A stretch of DNA of 64,000 nucleotides from Dendrophyllia cribrosa (GCA_024195265.1 JAJLRJ010000007.1:12765328-12829327); one strand, 5' to 3'; counted from the first letter of the stretch, positions 33,231-43,922 are shown. Translations and numbers: made by a program. The notes: generated by a model not told the origin, from the letters alone.

Positions 33231-33465
33231 GTCCCAGTCTGTCGTTACTAACAGAGAGTCGAGAGCAGGTTTGTTTGTCCGCTTCTACCTGGGGGGTCTA
33301 AAATCGTGACATCATCTATGCGGAGCTCTATTGGGACTGCATGCCAATAATGGTCCCTGTTATTGCAAACTTTAACAAAAACCCTGGTTCCTGCCAATAA
33401 AGCTGGTGTAATCTCTAGTTCTTGCCTATCATATGGGTTTAGTATACATGTACACTGCTGGGGTG

Positions 33466-33720
33466 TGGAGGTGTTGTGGTCAGTGTGTTGGGCTCCAGAT
33501 CCAAAGTAAGGTGGTTTGCTCAGATGTCATGTTGTTTCTTTAGACAAGAAACTTTACTCCACATTGTCTCTCTCCACCCAGGTGTATAAATGGGTACCAG
33601 TGACAAAAATGCTGGGGCTTAAACTCTGCAATCAAACCTAGCATATCATCCAGGGGAGAGTACCAATACTCCTAGTAGATGCTTAGCTTAGTGCTACGGA
33701 AACTGGGTCAAGCTCCAGCA
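33466..33720 (+). mobile_element. tRNA-derived-type SINE
   Basis: Shares with 46660-47150 the head (GTGGTCAG, CAGATC) and the body (TAGACAAGAAACTTTACTCC then CACATTGTCTC). Its 3' part (AATACTCCTAGTAGATGCTT, CTACGGAAACTGGG) is also found, diverged, at 4600-4730. The head of the other copy carries a B-box-like GGCTCAAGCCC. Confidence 0.6.
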
Positions 33721-34195
33721 GAGTTGGCCACCTGTGGCTCATGTGCTGAGGTGTGGGCCATCTGTGGCTCATGTGCTGTTAAGCTCCAGAGGAGTGGGCC
33801 ACCTGTGGCTCATGCGCTCATGTGAAACTGGGTTAAGCTCCAGAGGAGTGGGCCACCTGTGGCTCATGTGCTCATGTGAAACTGGGTTAAGCTCCAGCAG
33901 AGTTGGTCACCTGTGGCTCATGTGCTCATGTGAAACTGGGTTAAGCTCCAGAGGAGTGGGCCACCTGTTGCTCATGTACTCATGTGAAACTGGGTTAAGC
34001 TCCTCCCAGCAGAGTTGGCCACCTGTGGTTCATCTGCTGAGGAGTGGGCCACCTGTACTAATGTGCTAAGCTCCAGAAGAGTGGGCTACCTGTGGCTCAT
34101 GTGCTGAGGAGTGGGCCACCTGTGGCTCATGTGCTAATGTGCTGTTAAACTCCAGAGGAGTTGGCCACCTGTGGCTCATGTGCTCATGTGAAACT
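33715..34195. repeat. Minisatellite grown from a SINE tail, about nine units
   Basis: Units of 30-62 bp read AAGCTCCAG(A/C)(G/A)GAGT(G/T)GGCCACC then TGTGGCTCATGTGCT, with or without CATGTGAAACTGGGTT. The first unit is the natural end of the adjacent SINE. The open frame through it (33734-34069) merely reflects the repeat. Confidence 0.85.
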
Positions 34196-34199
34196 TTTT

Positions 34200-35741
34200 A
34201 AGGATGTCAAAAAAATCATAATTGGAACTTTTGCAACAATTTCCCTACTTATTCAGAATAAGGCCAATCAAATGCTCTCTTGGTGTTTGTCATAATTATT
34301 TAAAGGAGTTGCATGTAAGTTTTGGGCTGAATAAAAGGAATGACACTCACTCTAAGCAAGTCACATTTTATATTTTTTAGAGAGATTTAACAAGGGAGTT
34401 GACTGTTACAAGTCTTGGAATTCTAAGAGGAATGAGAGTTGCTGTGGAAACATGAGAAGGTTGTAATAGTTTTATGAATTACAGAATCTTTTAAGTCCAC
34501 ATTAATAAAGTGTACAATTACTTTTAAATAATGCACCCATCATCTTTCACATTTCTGGAGAAGCATGCAAAATGGGGTTCAATAACTGTATGACCAGTTT
34601 TAACTTTTTATTTATTTTTTGTTTGGGGGTGGGTTGGGGTGGAGTGAGGTAAATGGTACCTTAAACTGAAGTGGCATGTAGTAATGCCATCAGATAATGA
34701 ACATACAGTGTATCCTGGGGGTGACTACTATATGAATGGTATGGGGATGCTTGTCGTCTCGTTTGGGATGTAAATTACGGAATGTTTGGTATCACTTAGG
34801 GTGTTCAGGAATGAATGCCATTATTATTAGGTGTCAAAGTATTGTTTAGGGTGGCAGGCAAAGAATTAAAAAATATTCATGGTAATGCTTTTAAAATCTA
34901 TTGAAGACGAAAAGCATCTGATGACAAAGTCTTTATTGTCATAAGTCACTATAACTGACTTCTTTGTCTGTCTTTTCCAGAATGGTATCTTTTTCGGGGT
35001 CAAATACATTTCAAGCTTGAGCTACGTCACCCAGATTGGTCTCCCCCCCCCCCCCCCCACCCCATTAAGATGGCTTTAATCTGTTATGCCAGCCTTCCTG
35101 TTATAAGGCACTCGACAATGATAGGAGGGGAGTAAAATCACCCCTGAGAATGCCCACATATGGCTTAAATCTGTTTAAAAAGAGCTACCTGTGTAATGGA
35201 TTACAAGTAATTCAGATTGTAATTTTGTAGATTTGCATTTAATACTAATTAAATCTTTCTTTATTAGGTGTTCTGTTGCCATGACAATGGCCACTACAAA
35301 AAAATAACAACTGATAAATAAGCATAAATATGTACATTTTGCAGGCATCCTCACTGGTAAATCCTGTGAGCCAAAATTAATTGTAAGATAAGAAAGTTAA
35401 AATTATTTTGTAACTTGTGATACTGTTGGTGTACACATGTAGGTGCTTTTGGTAAAACTCTAGGAAACCACTTTAAAGGGAGATGCAAAGTGCCAACCTT
35501 GCCCACAAGCCTCCCCAGTCTCACTCCATTATAAATTGTTATAATTTGATGTCAGTGTGTCATCACTGGACAGCATAAGCAGCAAATCACCCCTGAGTAT
35601 GCAGACATGTATATTAAAGAGCTCTCTGTGTAAATTGTATTGCAAGTAGAACAAATACTCATTCTATAACCAGGTTTCTATAAATGCGCATTTACTTTAA
35701 ATCTCATTAAAGTTGTCATGATTGCTTATATTTCACGGCAG
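34200..35741. repeat. Inverted, diverged copy of the NACHT-gene upstream flank
   Basis: Contains, in reverse order and orientation, landmarks of the flanks of genes A and C: GTAGGTGCTTTTGGTAAAAC, TCACCCCTGAGTATGC with ACATG, and AGAGCTCTCTGTGTAA. A C run lies at 35043-35059. No gene seen. Confidence 0.6.
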
Positions 35742-35798
35742 GTTTGGGTCTATAGTATAAGGGACAGCAGTTTGGTGAAATGGAGGACTATGAAAGTG
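35742..35798 (+). other. 5' exon of gene B with upstream ORF start
   Basis: Acceptor GCAG, then GTTTGGGTCTAT...; ATG at 35780 followed by GAG GAC TAT GAA AGT G; donor GTAAGT. Joined to 37009 it encodes MEDYESGTVGQED and TAA (37029-37031), in frame with the main ORF whose ATG is 15 bases further on. One T is missing upstream of this ATG relative to A and C, so the part before the ATG is probably untranslated. Confidence 0.6.
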
Positions 35799-36195
35799 GT
35801 AAGTTCTATAATAACAGTTAAACTCAATATTTTTAGCTTTAGTATATAATTTTATGTTGTGGTTCAATTTTTTCTTTGGTTTGGCTTTATTTTCCTTTTT
35901 CTCAGACGCATTACTATAAATTGAGACAAGAGAAAATAGTTAAAAAATGGTTAGAAAATTTTCAAACCAAAGAAAAATTTGAACCAAAACATATATTTTG
36001 AAATAATGAACTATTATATGTAATGTATGGTGAAAATTATCATTATCACTGTGGTCCCTTTCAATCCTCCATATCATGTTTCACTTGCTTTTTACATTAA
36101 AACCTTGGTTCGAGGCTTCTATCAGATTATTCTACATGTAGGGTTCAATTTTAGCTCGAAGTCCAAAAAAAACATTTTATTGTGAAATTCTGAAT

Positions 36196-36386
36196 ACAGT
36201 GGAACCCCGCCTTACGGTCACCTCGTTAATACGGCCACCTCGTTATTACGGTCACTTTTTTTTGTTCCGGCGAAACGCGCACCCATACATTTTCTTATAA
36301 TGAAACCCCGTTAATGCGGCCACCCCGTTAATACGGCCAAATTTTCATGGCCCGTTGGTGACCGTACTAACGGGGTTCCACTGTAG
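36196..36386. mobile_element. Tc1/mariner-like MITE in gene B intron
   Basis: TA, then CAGTGGAACCCCG; at the right CGGGGTTCCACTG, then TA. The interior repeats TTACGGTCAC/TAATACGGCCAC motifs. No transposase. Confidence 0.8.
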
Positions 36387-36713
36387 TAACATTTACAAAT
36401 GATGTAGTTAGTTATTTTATCTACAATCGGCGACACAACTGTTGAGGCACTTTCATTTTAAGTTGAATTTTGGGTGTCATGGACAAACAGCCACCCATTC
36501 TCCCCCTACCTCCTCTAATCATTGTTCCATATTGTTCCCCACAGACTACCTAACCAGTGGTACAACATTGTGTAGGGCGGGAAAGGAGGGGGGAGGGAGG
36601 TGATGTTTTAAACAAATAGTTGTAGAAGAAGTAAGAAAATAAGTGAAAAAAATCTTTTTTTCAAAGTTTCTCAGCTATTTTTGGCGCTAATATTGCAACT
36701 ATATAGACATAAT

Positions 36714-36943
36714 AGCGACCTTCAGATTTGACTACGAGTACGAAATCGAGTACGAGTACGACTTTGGAATTTCGAGATAATTGTATCCACCGAACTGTAA
36801 CTCCTTCCTGTTGCTGACTAACACGTAAATAAACGTTAGGGATAAGATTGGTGTGATAATTAAGTATATGAGGCACACGAATTTGGTTTGAAAACTCGTA
36901 CTCGTACTCAATCTCGTACTCGTAGTCCAATCTGAAGGTCGCT
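36714..36943. mobile_element. MITE with GACTACGAGTACGA-repeat ends
   Basis: Inverted ends of about 48 bp, AGCGACCTTCAGATTTGACT at left and its near-inverse at right, continuing into direct repeats of GAGTACGA. AAT flanks both sides. The open frame 36661-36951 is only this repeat. Confidence 0.8.
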
Positions 36944-37046
36944 AATGACAAAAGAAAAACGGGCTCTTAATCAATCAGTCAATTGTGACCTCCTAATGGT
37001 GTCTGTAGGTACCGTTGGACAGGAGGACTAAGTGTTGTGGATTAGA

Positions 37047-40000
37047 ATGGGAACACCATCGCCCCTGGCCAGCTCAGAAGAGAAGACAAATGGAGCAAAG
37101 TTGAGCAGACTTCTCATTGATGGTGGAACAACAGTTCTGAGGAATGTTTTCAATCATCATCACCCTCCTGCAAACTTGGCCGCCGATCTCAGTGCTAATT
37201 ATTCCACCCTTAACAACCTCTTGCGGCGAAGAATTCTAAATAGACAGCAGTGGGACAAACTTTTTCCTTCTAGTGGAGCCGCCCCAGACTCCAACACATT
37301 TGACATCACTCTCCTATTCCTGCTTCTGATCAACATTTGTGGACTGTCCCCGCCCCTCTCAGGCAGTTGGCACACTAAGCCACCCCCAAGTGACACCTCT
37401 CATGAAGCAAACCTTGCTCGCATTAAGTTTTTCCGTAATGCGCTGTATGGTCATGTCACTACTACTGGTGTTGAAACACATTCCTTCTCTGCTCTGTGGC
37501 AGGAAATCAGTTCTGTTCTTGTGGCTCTTGGGTTACAGCAGTCAGAAATTGATAGACTGAAGGCAGAGCGAGGTGGCGAGGACGATTATCTTGACGCGTT
37601 ACTTGAGTGGACTGACAGTGAAGAACACATCAAGTCTCAGCTGAAGGACATGCATCAAGCTCAGATCCAAACTCAACACGCTGTTCAGAAGTCTCATGAA
37701 ACACTTGAGGCAAACAAGTCCAAGCTGGAAGAAGTGCATCAAGTTGTTACAGACATTCGTCAGACCCAACTCAACACAGACCAAGGTCTGAGTCAAGCTG
37801 AGACCAAAACGCAACAGACTGTGCAGGACAACAAGTCCAAGCTAGAAGAAGTACATCAAGTTGTTACGGAAATTCGTCAGTCCCAACTCAACACATACCA
37901 AGAAGAGGAAATCTTAAAGAAGCTTGCCAAGGTGGACACGCAAAACAACATCAAGTATTACGCTGAAAGATATTTAGAGGGAACCCGTGAAACTATCTTT
38001 GCACACGTTAAGAATTGGTTGGATGACAGGAGCTCGCCCAGTCGTGTGATGGTGATCATTGGAAACGCAGGAATGGGAAAATCGGTTATTGCAGCTGAGA
38101 TGTGCAAAAAAATGCAAGAAGATGGAAGGTTGTCAGGGAGCCATTTTTGTCAGCATAACAAGAGGCGCCACAGGGATCCCAAAGTGATGCTGCAATCCTT
38201 AGCCTGTCACCTGTCGTATTCTCTGCCAGAATACAAGAAAGCTCTTGTGGAACAGCTGTCCAGAAATTTGGGTTTCGAGATCAATGACATGGAAGTAGGC
38301 GATCTGTTTGAATTACTTTTCGAAGAACCACTGAGCAGATTAAGTGACCCCGGTTTCACCTCTCTTGTGGTGATCGATGCGTTAGATGAAAGTGAATACC
38401 AAGGACGGAATGAGTTACTAGACGTGATTGCCAAGTATTTTAATAAGCTTCCACTTTGGATACGATTTCTCATCACGACACGTCCAGAAATTAACATATG
38501 GGACAGCCTGAAAAATCTGGAACCCCTGCAGCTGAAACCAAACGATGAAGAGAACTTGAAGGACATTCACCATATCTTTGAACAGCGGTTAAGTCATGTG
38601 TTGCAAGATCAGAATCTCGAGTTGATCGTAGAAGAACTTGTTAAAAAATCAGAAGGATTAATGTTATGGGCTCAACTTTTGGTAGATTTTATCAAGGAGA
38701 ACTTTCCTATTCTCACATTGGAACACCTCGACAGTACCGTACCCTCGGGTATTTCGTCCGTTTACCAGTCTTATTTTAAGCGTCTGGAGACTGAACTTTG
38801 TAAGGAACTGAAGGTTACTGAAGACCAGTTTTTGAGTCTCCTGGGTGTTATCGCGGCTGCAAGAGATCCACTGCCACTTGGTTTTGTTTCTAAACTGTTC
38901 TTCCCGAGCTCGTTGTCCTCAACTGTTCAGCGAAAAGTGAACAAGGCCATTGCTTGTATATCGTCGCTTCTACCTGTTCAAGATGGCTGTATTCACTTCT
39001 TTCACAAGTCAGTCAAGGACTGGTTGTCTGACAAGTCACGTTACGGACAACACAATTACAGTGTGGACGAACAGGAAGGCCATCGCGTCCTTTCTAGTCT
39101 TTGCATTGATGAATTTAATGAGGTAAAAAGAAATGGTGTTGATAGCTCACAGCAGCTCAATGATACTACAAAGTATGCCCTTCAACATGGTGTTCAACAC
39201 ATGCTAGAGTTAGATGAGGAAAAGAGACCATGCCGCCTAGAGGAAATTATAAAGAAGTATGTCGTAGACGTAGAGCTTGTTTATGCAAAGCTGTGTGTGA
39301 ACGTTACAGCCGCTTCTGAAGATATTGTTTGCGTAAACAAGTATTGCGAAGTAATGCACAGTGTTCTTGCATCTTTGTTGTTTCTTTTAAGGAAGCATAG
39401 TAGGGAATTAAAAGAACTTCCTCATGTTATCTTTCAAACGCTCTTGAATGAAGGAGGACCTGGGTTGTGTTCTGAAGCATCCAACCTTTTAGAGACTAAG
39501 TATTCGGACATAACGTACATGGAATACTTGCACAAGAACGATTTGCAAGGATCGGTTCAAACCACATTTCATTGTTCATCTCAAGTGGCTTGTTTTGATG
39601 TTTCGCCTCGGTCGGACTACATGGTGTGCGAATGTCGCGATGGGACGATTCTGCTTTGGTCACTTCATACTGGTAACCTCATCTGGGAACGTCCTGTCAT
39701 CGAAGGCCAAGAAAAACGTTACTCTCCTTATTTTCAAGCTTTTAGAACGTCAGCACCTGTCTCGTTCTCGCCACATTTCCTCTCCTTACCGCTACATCAG
39801 TTGTGTACATTTGCCTTGTCTTGTTTTCGCAGTGTTGTTTTTCATCCAACTAAGGAGGTCATCTTACCAGGAGTCCTTAGCCATGCCTATACTTTTAACG
39901 GAGATCTGAACCGACTTTTTCCTGAAAGCGACTGCAGTTTCTCTGTTTGTTCAATATCTGGTGACAAGATCCTCACTGACTGTCCCAATGATGCGAAATG

Positions 40001-41504
40001 CCTCATCGTGTGGAGTCTGGAGAATGGCGAAGAGATAGCTCGTACCACCAGAGATGAAGATGTGTTGACTTTTGCATGGTCTCGAGATGGAAGGCTGCTC
40101 GCAATTTCCCATTGTACGGCTTCAGTTTGTTTGGTTGATGTGATGAATGGTTTTCAAACACTTGCAGAAACGGCCATCCCAAACGTATGTGGAATGATAA
40201 AGTTCTCGCCTGACCATCAATTCCTCTACTGTTGGCATTGTCCATTGCGTGGTCAAGACCCGCACTGTTTTTGTGTGAATGTCAATATTGAGAACCATAG
40301 AAACGTCTCACTTGACGTCAAGAGTGATGAGAGTGTTTTCTATGAGCCCTGGGAATCGGAGTTGCGTAGTGAGGGTGGTTTCATGTTTGGAGATCCACTC
40401 TGTTGTAGATATGGAATTTCGTCTGTTTGTTTGGGGTCATTTGCATTTGTGCTGAAAAAACAATCCATTTTAAGGAGCATTCCTAGAAGTGATTCTGTAT
40501 TAATGATGTCTCTTGATAAAGTAGCAAAATACAGTTATACTGAAGGGGGAAGAGTGGTGACTAAACTTGTATTATCTTTGAATGGCGAGGCCGTTTGTGC
40601 TTTTAGCTTCGGGCAGATGACAGCTTGGAATGTTACAAGTGGGGAGGTAGTGGGAACAAATACGAGACTTGATGTTCCTCGCTGTATTGCAGCTGTCAGA
40701 GATGGTTATGTACTCGTGAAAGATTATGGCGATATTGAGTTGTGGAATTTGGGGTTTTCTAAGTGCATCCGACGTTGGACTGATGGCATAGCATTATCGG
40801 GTTTTCATACATCACTGGCGATTACTGCAATTTCAAACGAACGCGTGGTATGTTCACAGTCGGGAGTCGGTGAAGTGACCATTCTGGATACCTTGAGTAG
40901 AGACGATTCAAAACTCAAATTTCCTGGTCAATTTATTGCATGCAACAGTAAATTTCAGCTTATAACCACCTTGTTTGACCACCCTCATTCAATTCTGTTG
41001 TGGCAAGGCCAAACAGTAATGCCTGTTTCGATAAGGCCAGTAATTCTCTGGAAAAAATACTGGCCTTCCTCTGGATACCAGACTTCCTTTTCTCTACCAG
41101 GAATTTTCTCTCCCGCGGACAAGTTTTTTATCATTTCGGGCGTAGAGCAAGGTTTGTACGTCCTGGATGGATTGTCAGGAAACACGCTTCACATGTTATG
41201 GAAAGGCAATGCTGATTATTGTAAATTTATCAGCGACGAGGAATGTGTTATCCACACCTATGAGGCGCCAAGTGGTAACTGTCTCCGACTGTTTAACGTC
41301 AGGTCTGGGCAGCAGTTGAGTGTGTTGGATATTGAGAATCGGGCAAGTTGTTTGGCAAGTTGTCCTGGGAGGGGTCTCGTCGCCTTCGGTCTAATGCACT
41401 CCAAACACAAGTTCAGAGTTATCCAAGTGAAATTACCGAGAGAGAGCAAAGAGAGCAGGAAAATAGAAAGGTTAGCTGTTGAAGTGGTGTTGTTTAATCA
41501 GTAA
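37047..41504 (+). CDS. HEPN-NACHT-WD40 protein B (1485 aa)
   Basis: Full-length member of the trio, chosen start ATG at 37047 (MGTPSPLASSEEK) by alignment with A and C; an in-frame TAA lies 15 bases upstream. Domains: DZIP3-like HEPN about 8-190 with RNALYGH (R130, H136); coiled-coil linker with two repeats about 192-292; NACHT with Walker A GNAGMGKS (339-346), Walker B LVVIDALDES (from 440) and TTRPE near 478; helical arm with FFHKSVKDWL near 651-662; degenerate WD40-like propeller from about 845 to the end (DGTILLWSLHTG, LIVWSLENGEE, MTAWNVTSGE, IELWNLG). By family, a cytosolic STAND NTPase sensor whose propeller probably binds ligand and whose HEPN may act as effector RNase; this is inference. 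It is more diverged from A and C than they are from each other and lies in opposite orientation. A phase-2 donor at 41470/41471 suggests the true C terminus lies in later exons. Confidence 0.9.
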   Translation: MGTPSPLASSEEKTNGAKLSRLLIDGGTTVLRNVFNHHHPPANLAADLSANYSTLNNLLRRRILNRQQWDKLFPSSGAAPDSNTFDITLLFLLLINICGLSPPLSGSWHTKPPPSDTSHEANLARIKFFRNALYGHVTTTGVETHSFSALWQEISSVLVALGLQQSEIDRLKAERGGEDDYLDALLEWTDSEEHIKSQLKDMHQAQIQTQHAVQKSHETLEANKSKLEEVHQVVTDIRQTQLNTDQGLSQAETKTQQTVQDNKSKLEEVHQVVTEIRQSQLNTYQEEEILKKLAKVDTQNNIKYYAERYLEGTRETIFAHVKNWLDDRSSPSRVMVIIGNAGMGKSVIAAEMCKKMQEDGRLSGSHFCQHNKRRHRDPKVMLQSLACHLSYSLPEYKKALVEQLSRNLGFEINDMEVGDLFELLFEEPLSRLSDPGFTSLVVIDALDESEYQGRNELLDVIAKYFNKLPLWIRFLITTRPEINIWDSLKNLEPLQLKPNDEENLKDIHHIFEQRLSHVLQDQNLELIVEELVKKSEGLMLWAQLLVDFIKENFPILTLEHLDSTVPSGISSVYQSYFKRLETELCKELKVTEDQFLSLLGVIAAARDPLPLGFVSKLFFPSSLSSTVQRKVNKAIACISSLLPVQDGCIHFFHKSVKDWLSDKSRYGQHNYSVDEQEGHRVLSSLCIDEFNEVKRNGVDSSQQLNDTTKYALQHGVQHMLELDEEKRPCRLEEIIKKYVVDVELVYAKLCVNVTAASEDIVCVNKYCEVMHSVLASLLFLLRKHSRELKELPHVIFQTLLNEGGPGLCSEASNLLETKYSDITYMEYLHKNDLQGSVQTTFHCSSQVACFDVSPRSDYMVCECRDGTILLWSLHTGNLIWERPVIEGQEKRYSPYFQAFRTSAPVSFSPHFLSLPLHQLCTFALSCFRSVVFHPTKEVILPGVLSHAYTFNGDLNRLFPESDCSFSVCSISGDKILTDCPNDAKCLIVWSLENGEEIARTTRDEDVLTFAWSRDGRLLAISHCTASVCLVDVMNGFQTLAETAIPNVCGMIKFSPDHQFLYCWHCPLRGQDPHCFCVNVNIENHRNVSLDVKSDESVFYEPWESELRSEGGFMFGDPLCCRYGISSVCLGSFAFVLKKQSILRSIPRSDSVLMMSLDKVAKYSYTEGGRVVTKLVLSLNGEAVCAFSFGQMTAWNVTSGEVVGTNTRLDVPRCIAAVRDGYVLVKDYGDIELWNLGFSKCIRRWTDGIALSGFHTSLAITAISNERVVCSQSGVGEVTILDTLSRDDSKLKFPGQFIACNSKFQLITTLFDHPHSILLWQGQTVMPVSIRPVILWKKYWPSSGYQTSFSLPGIFSPADKFFIISGVEQGLYVLDGLSGNTLHMLWKGNADYCKFISDEECVIHTYEAPSGNCLRLFNVRSGQQLSVLDIENRASCLASCPGRGLVAFGLMHSKHKFRVIQVKLPRESKESRKIERLAVEVVLFNQ

Positions 41505-41605
41505 TTAATTAATTAATAGATCGATAAATTAATTAATACACTAATTTAGGTAAAGGTTTAACAGGTACACATGCCGTCTCAAGACTTTCTTGTTTTTATT
41601 TGAAG

Positions 41606-43052
41606 GGAGGTATCAAGCAGTGAGGACGAAGTTGTAAGTGCAATGCGACAATCAATCGAGCGGTACTCGCCACTGAACTGCCACTTGCTGGGTTCTCGCA
41701 CTGTGCTCCAAACTTCGCATTCGCTACGAAACTACGTTTGAAACTAGATGCTACAAATTGTAAGTGAAATGCTGCGGGTAGATACTGGGCATTACTACAT
41801 CATAACGTATGAATGTAGGTGCAAATCGCGAAGAACTCATAACTATCCATTAAGTAGATTTACTGTTTAAAATTATTGTTATTGTTAATTAGTAAATTTT
41901 TACCTCTCGATAATGATTTTCAAGATTTCTGATTGGTCCAACCTCTATATTAGTTAATTTGCCCAAATATGAAAAAATGATGACGAATTACGCGAAAAAA
42001 AATGGCGACGTTCGGGGAGCACGTGCACGTGGCGGGCAAATCTTTCCTCGTCCGCAATATAATTTCCACAATTCTAATGTTCAAATCCATAACCATTTCG
42101 GCTAGTCCGATTAAAACCTATTTTTGAAGGAAACTACTTTTGAAAGAAACATTCTTCTCGATCTCGCCGCTTGTTAGCATTTACTCGCTTTCGATTTGCG
42201 AAGCGGTCATGTGACACTTGTTCACTTGTTCAGTCATGTATTTTTTGGAGCGGAAATAACTTTGTCCAATTTCCGGTTATTTGAGTGTTTGAAAATTTAC
42301 TAAAACAGTTATTCATCTCGGCCTCGCCGAATATGAGCTGATATATAACCAACTCGGCGCGGCGCCTCGTTGGTTATATATATCAGCTCATATTCGGCGA
42401 GGCCGAGATGAATAACTGTTAATTATTGTCATTGTTATTGTCCGGGCTGAAATATTGTGTTTTCATGATTATGGCCAGGAGCTAGCTTTAAGTTCACTTT
42501 ATTATCTTGAAATATAAAGAAAAACATTATCACTATGCAAAAGTGATGAATGCAAAGAAATATGAAGTAAAGAGCCAATAATGGCTAAAAAACCTCAAAA
42601 TTCCACCAGAAAAGCACTGAATTTTGATTTCTTGACCGCTTCTCGCGAAATCAAATTTGATTAACTGCAATCCACTTCTATCCTTGCAATCCTGCAATTT
42701 ACCTCCAAAGTAATGCCTCTGTTTTGCTCAAAAGAATCTTTTTGTCCAATTTAGTTGTATATTTAGGGTCATTTGGCGATATAACATGGAAATAAAGTAA
42801 ACAAAATATAGTTATTTCGGCGGGACAGTGTCCCTTTGACCGGGCATTTTGTGCACTGTAAATGAGTCTGTAAATGTATTCATATCTTTTTTGTGGTTAT
42901 TAATTTTTTTGTGTTTTCTGGTCATGTTTTAGGAGTGCAGAATCAAGCGTCAGGAGTGTAAGAGGTGGCTTATTTCAGTAGGAGTCTTGTCGTCAATTCG
43001 TATGTATTTCAAGAGACGTGGTTGGACTCTCAAAAGACTTGTAAATTTTTAA
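41606..43052 (+). other. Candidate further 3' exons of gene B
   Basis: If the main exon ends at 41470 (phase 2), an acceptor at 41604-41605 opens a 28-bp exon (EVSSSEDEV) with donor GTAAGT at 41634. The acceptor TTTTAG at 42931-42932 then opens a 39-codon basic frame (ECRIKRQECKRW...) to TAA at 43050-43052. Phases agree, but I found no matching exons beside A or C, so this could be chance. Confidence 0.25.
41887..42438. repeat. About 540-bp repeat, copy 1, ending in a long hairpin
   Basis: Nearly identical to 43923-44444 from AGTAAATTTTTACCTCTCG onward. It ends in an inverted repeat at 42304-42420 with arms of about 55 bp (AACAGTTATTCATCTCGG to its inverse) around a GC-rich centre. No coding capacity. 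Confidence 0.85.
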
Positions 43053-43560
43053 ATAGATAAGAAAGAGACAAAATAAGTGAAAGTGTTGCGTCTGATAAGT
43101 AATTGACAACTTGACTTCTAAACTCATTTGTAATTCATGACGAGAACACCAAGGAAAATCACCACCGTGAAGGAGGCTTGGATACCCGGTCTTAATTTGC
43201 AGACTTTGGCGATATTATTCCTTCACTTTCTTCGCAATTATGATCAGTTTGGGAAGCTATACCAAACACTCGAAAGAGTGTTTTATGGTCTTTTATTAGG
43301 ATATCCAAACTTCTAGAAGTGCCGGGTTAACAAAAACTCGGTTGCGCCCCGATTTTCAACCCAATTTTTGGTGTTTGCAAATGCTGATGAACACTCTCAT
43401 GGCACTCTTTCTCGTGTTTGATATATTACGAAATTTTTGGATAGGATCGTTTTACATTGTAATACTTGGATAATAAGTATCAGTGAATCTAATGAGAGTT
43501 TAACAGATCAGTGAATTTTAGCAATGCCCGTCCCCTCAGACCAACCTTCGGGAGTTAGTA

Positions 43561-43640
43561 CAGTCGAGCCTCAATGTGCGTCTCGTAAGCGACCACCTTC
43601 GCTTTGCATTGTGGGTGATCACTTACGAGAAGTTCAACTG
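43561..43640. mobile_element. Very short TA-flanked MITE (80 bp)
   Basis: TA, CAGTCGAGCCTCAATGTGCG ... CTTACGAGAAGTTCAACTG, TA. The interior is made of CTCGTAAGCGACC and its inverse. Tc1/mariner-like by target and CAGT ends. Confidence 0.65.
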
Positions 43641-43922
43641 TATTGCCGCACAAAACAACTTTGGAATCGTCCGAAATTGGAGAAGTACTATTTTTTAGTA
43701 TTTCTGTAGTAACCAATCCTTCTGTGATCTTTTTAAAGCTTGTTGGCCACAAATTTCTCCTCTTTTCCGGAAATTAAGTCAGTCTTTTTGTGTTGTAGTC
43801 TTGTAGACTAAAATTCCGACCTTTTGGGGTTACAATTTGCAAACGTGAGCAGATACGAAACTTATACCTAGGGCCGGGAAGGAGGAGAGCGGATGGGCCT
43901 GCTAGAACTAACTGATAATTTG

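Noticed and set aside
33734..34069. 111-residue repetitive protein (GHLWLMCSCETGLSS repeats)
   Set aside because: Translation of a SINE-tail minisatellite; no start context, splice sites or family.
36661..36951. Protein with EYEYEIEYEYE tract
   Set aside because: Arises from GAGTACGA repeats in the inverted ends of a MITE.
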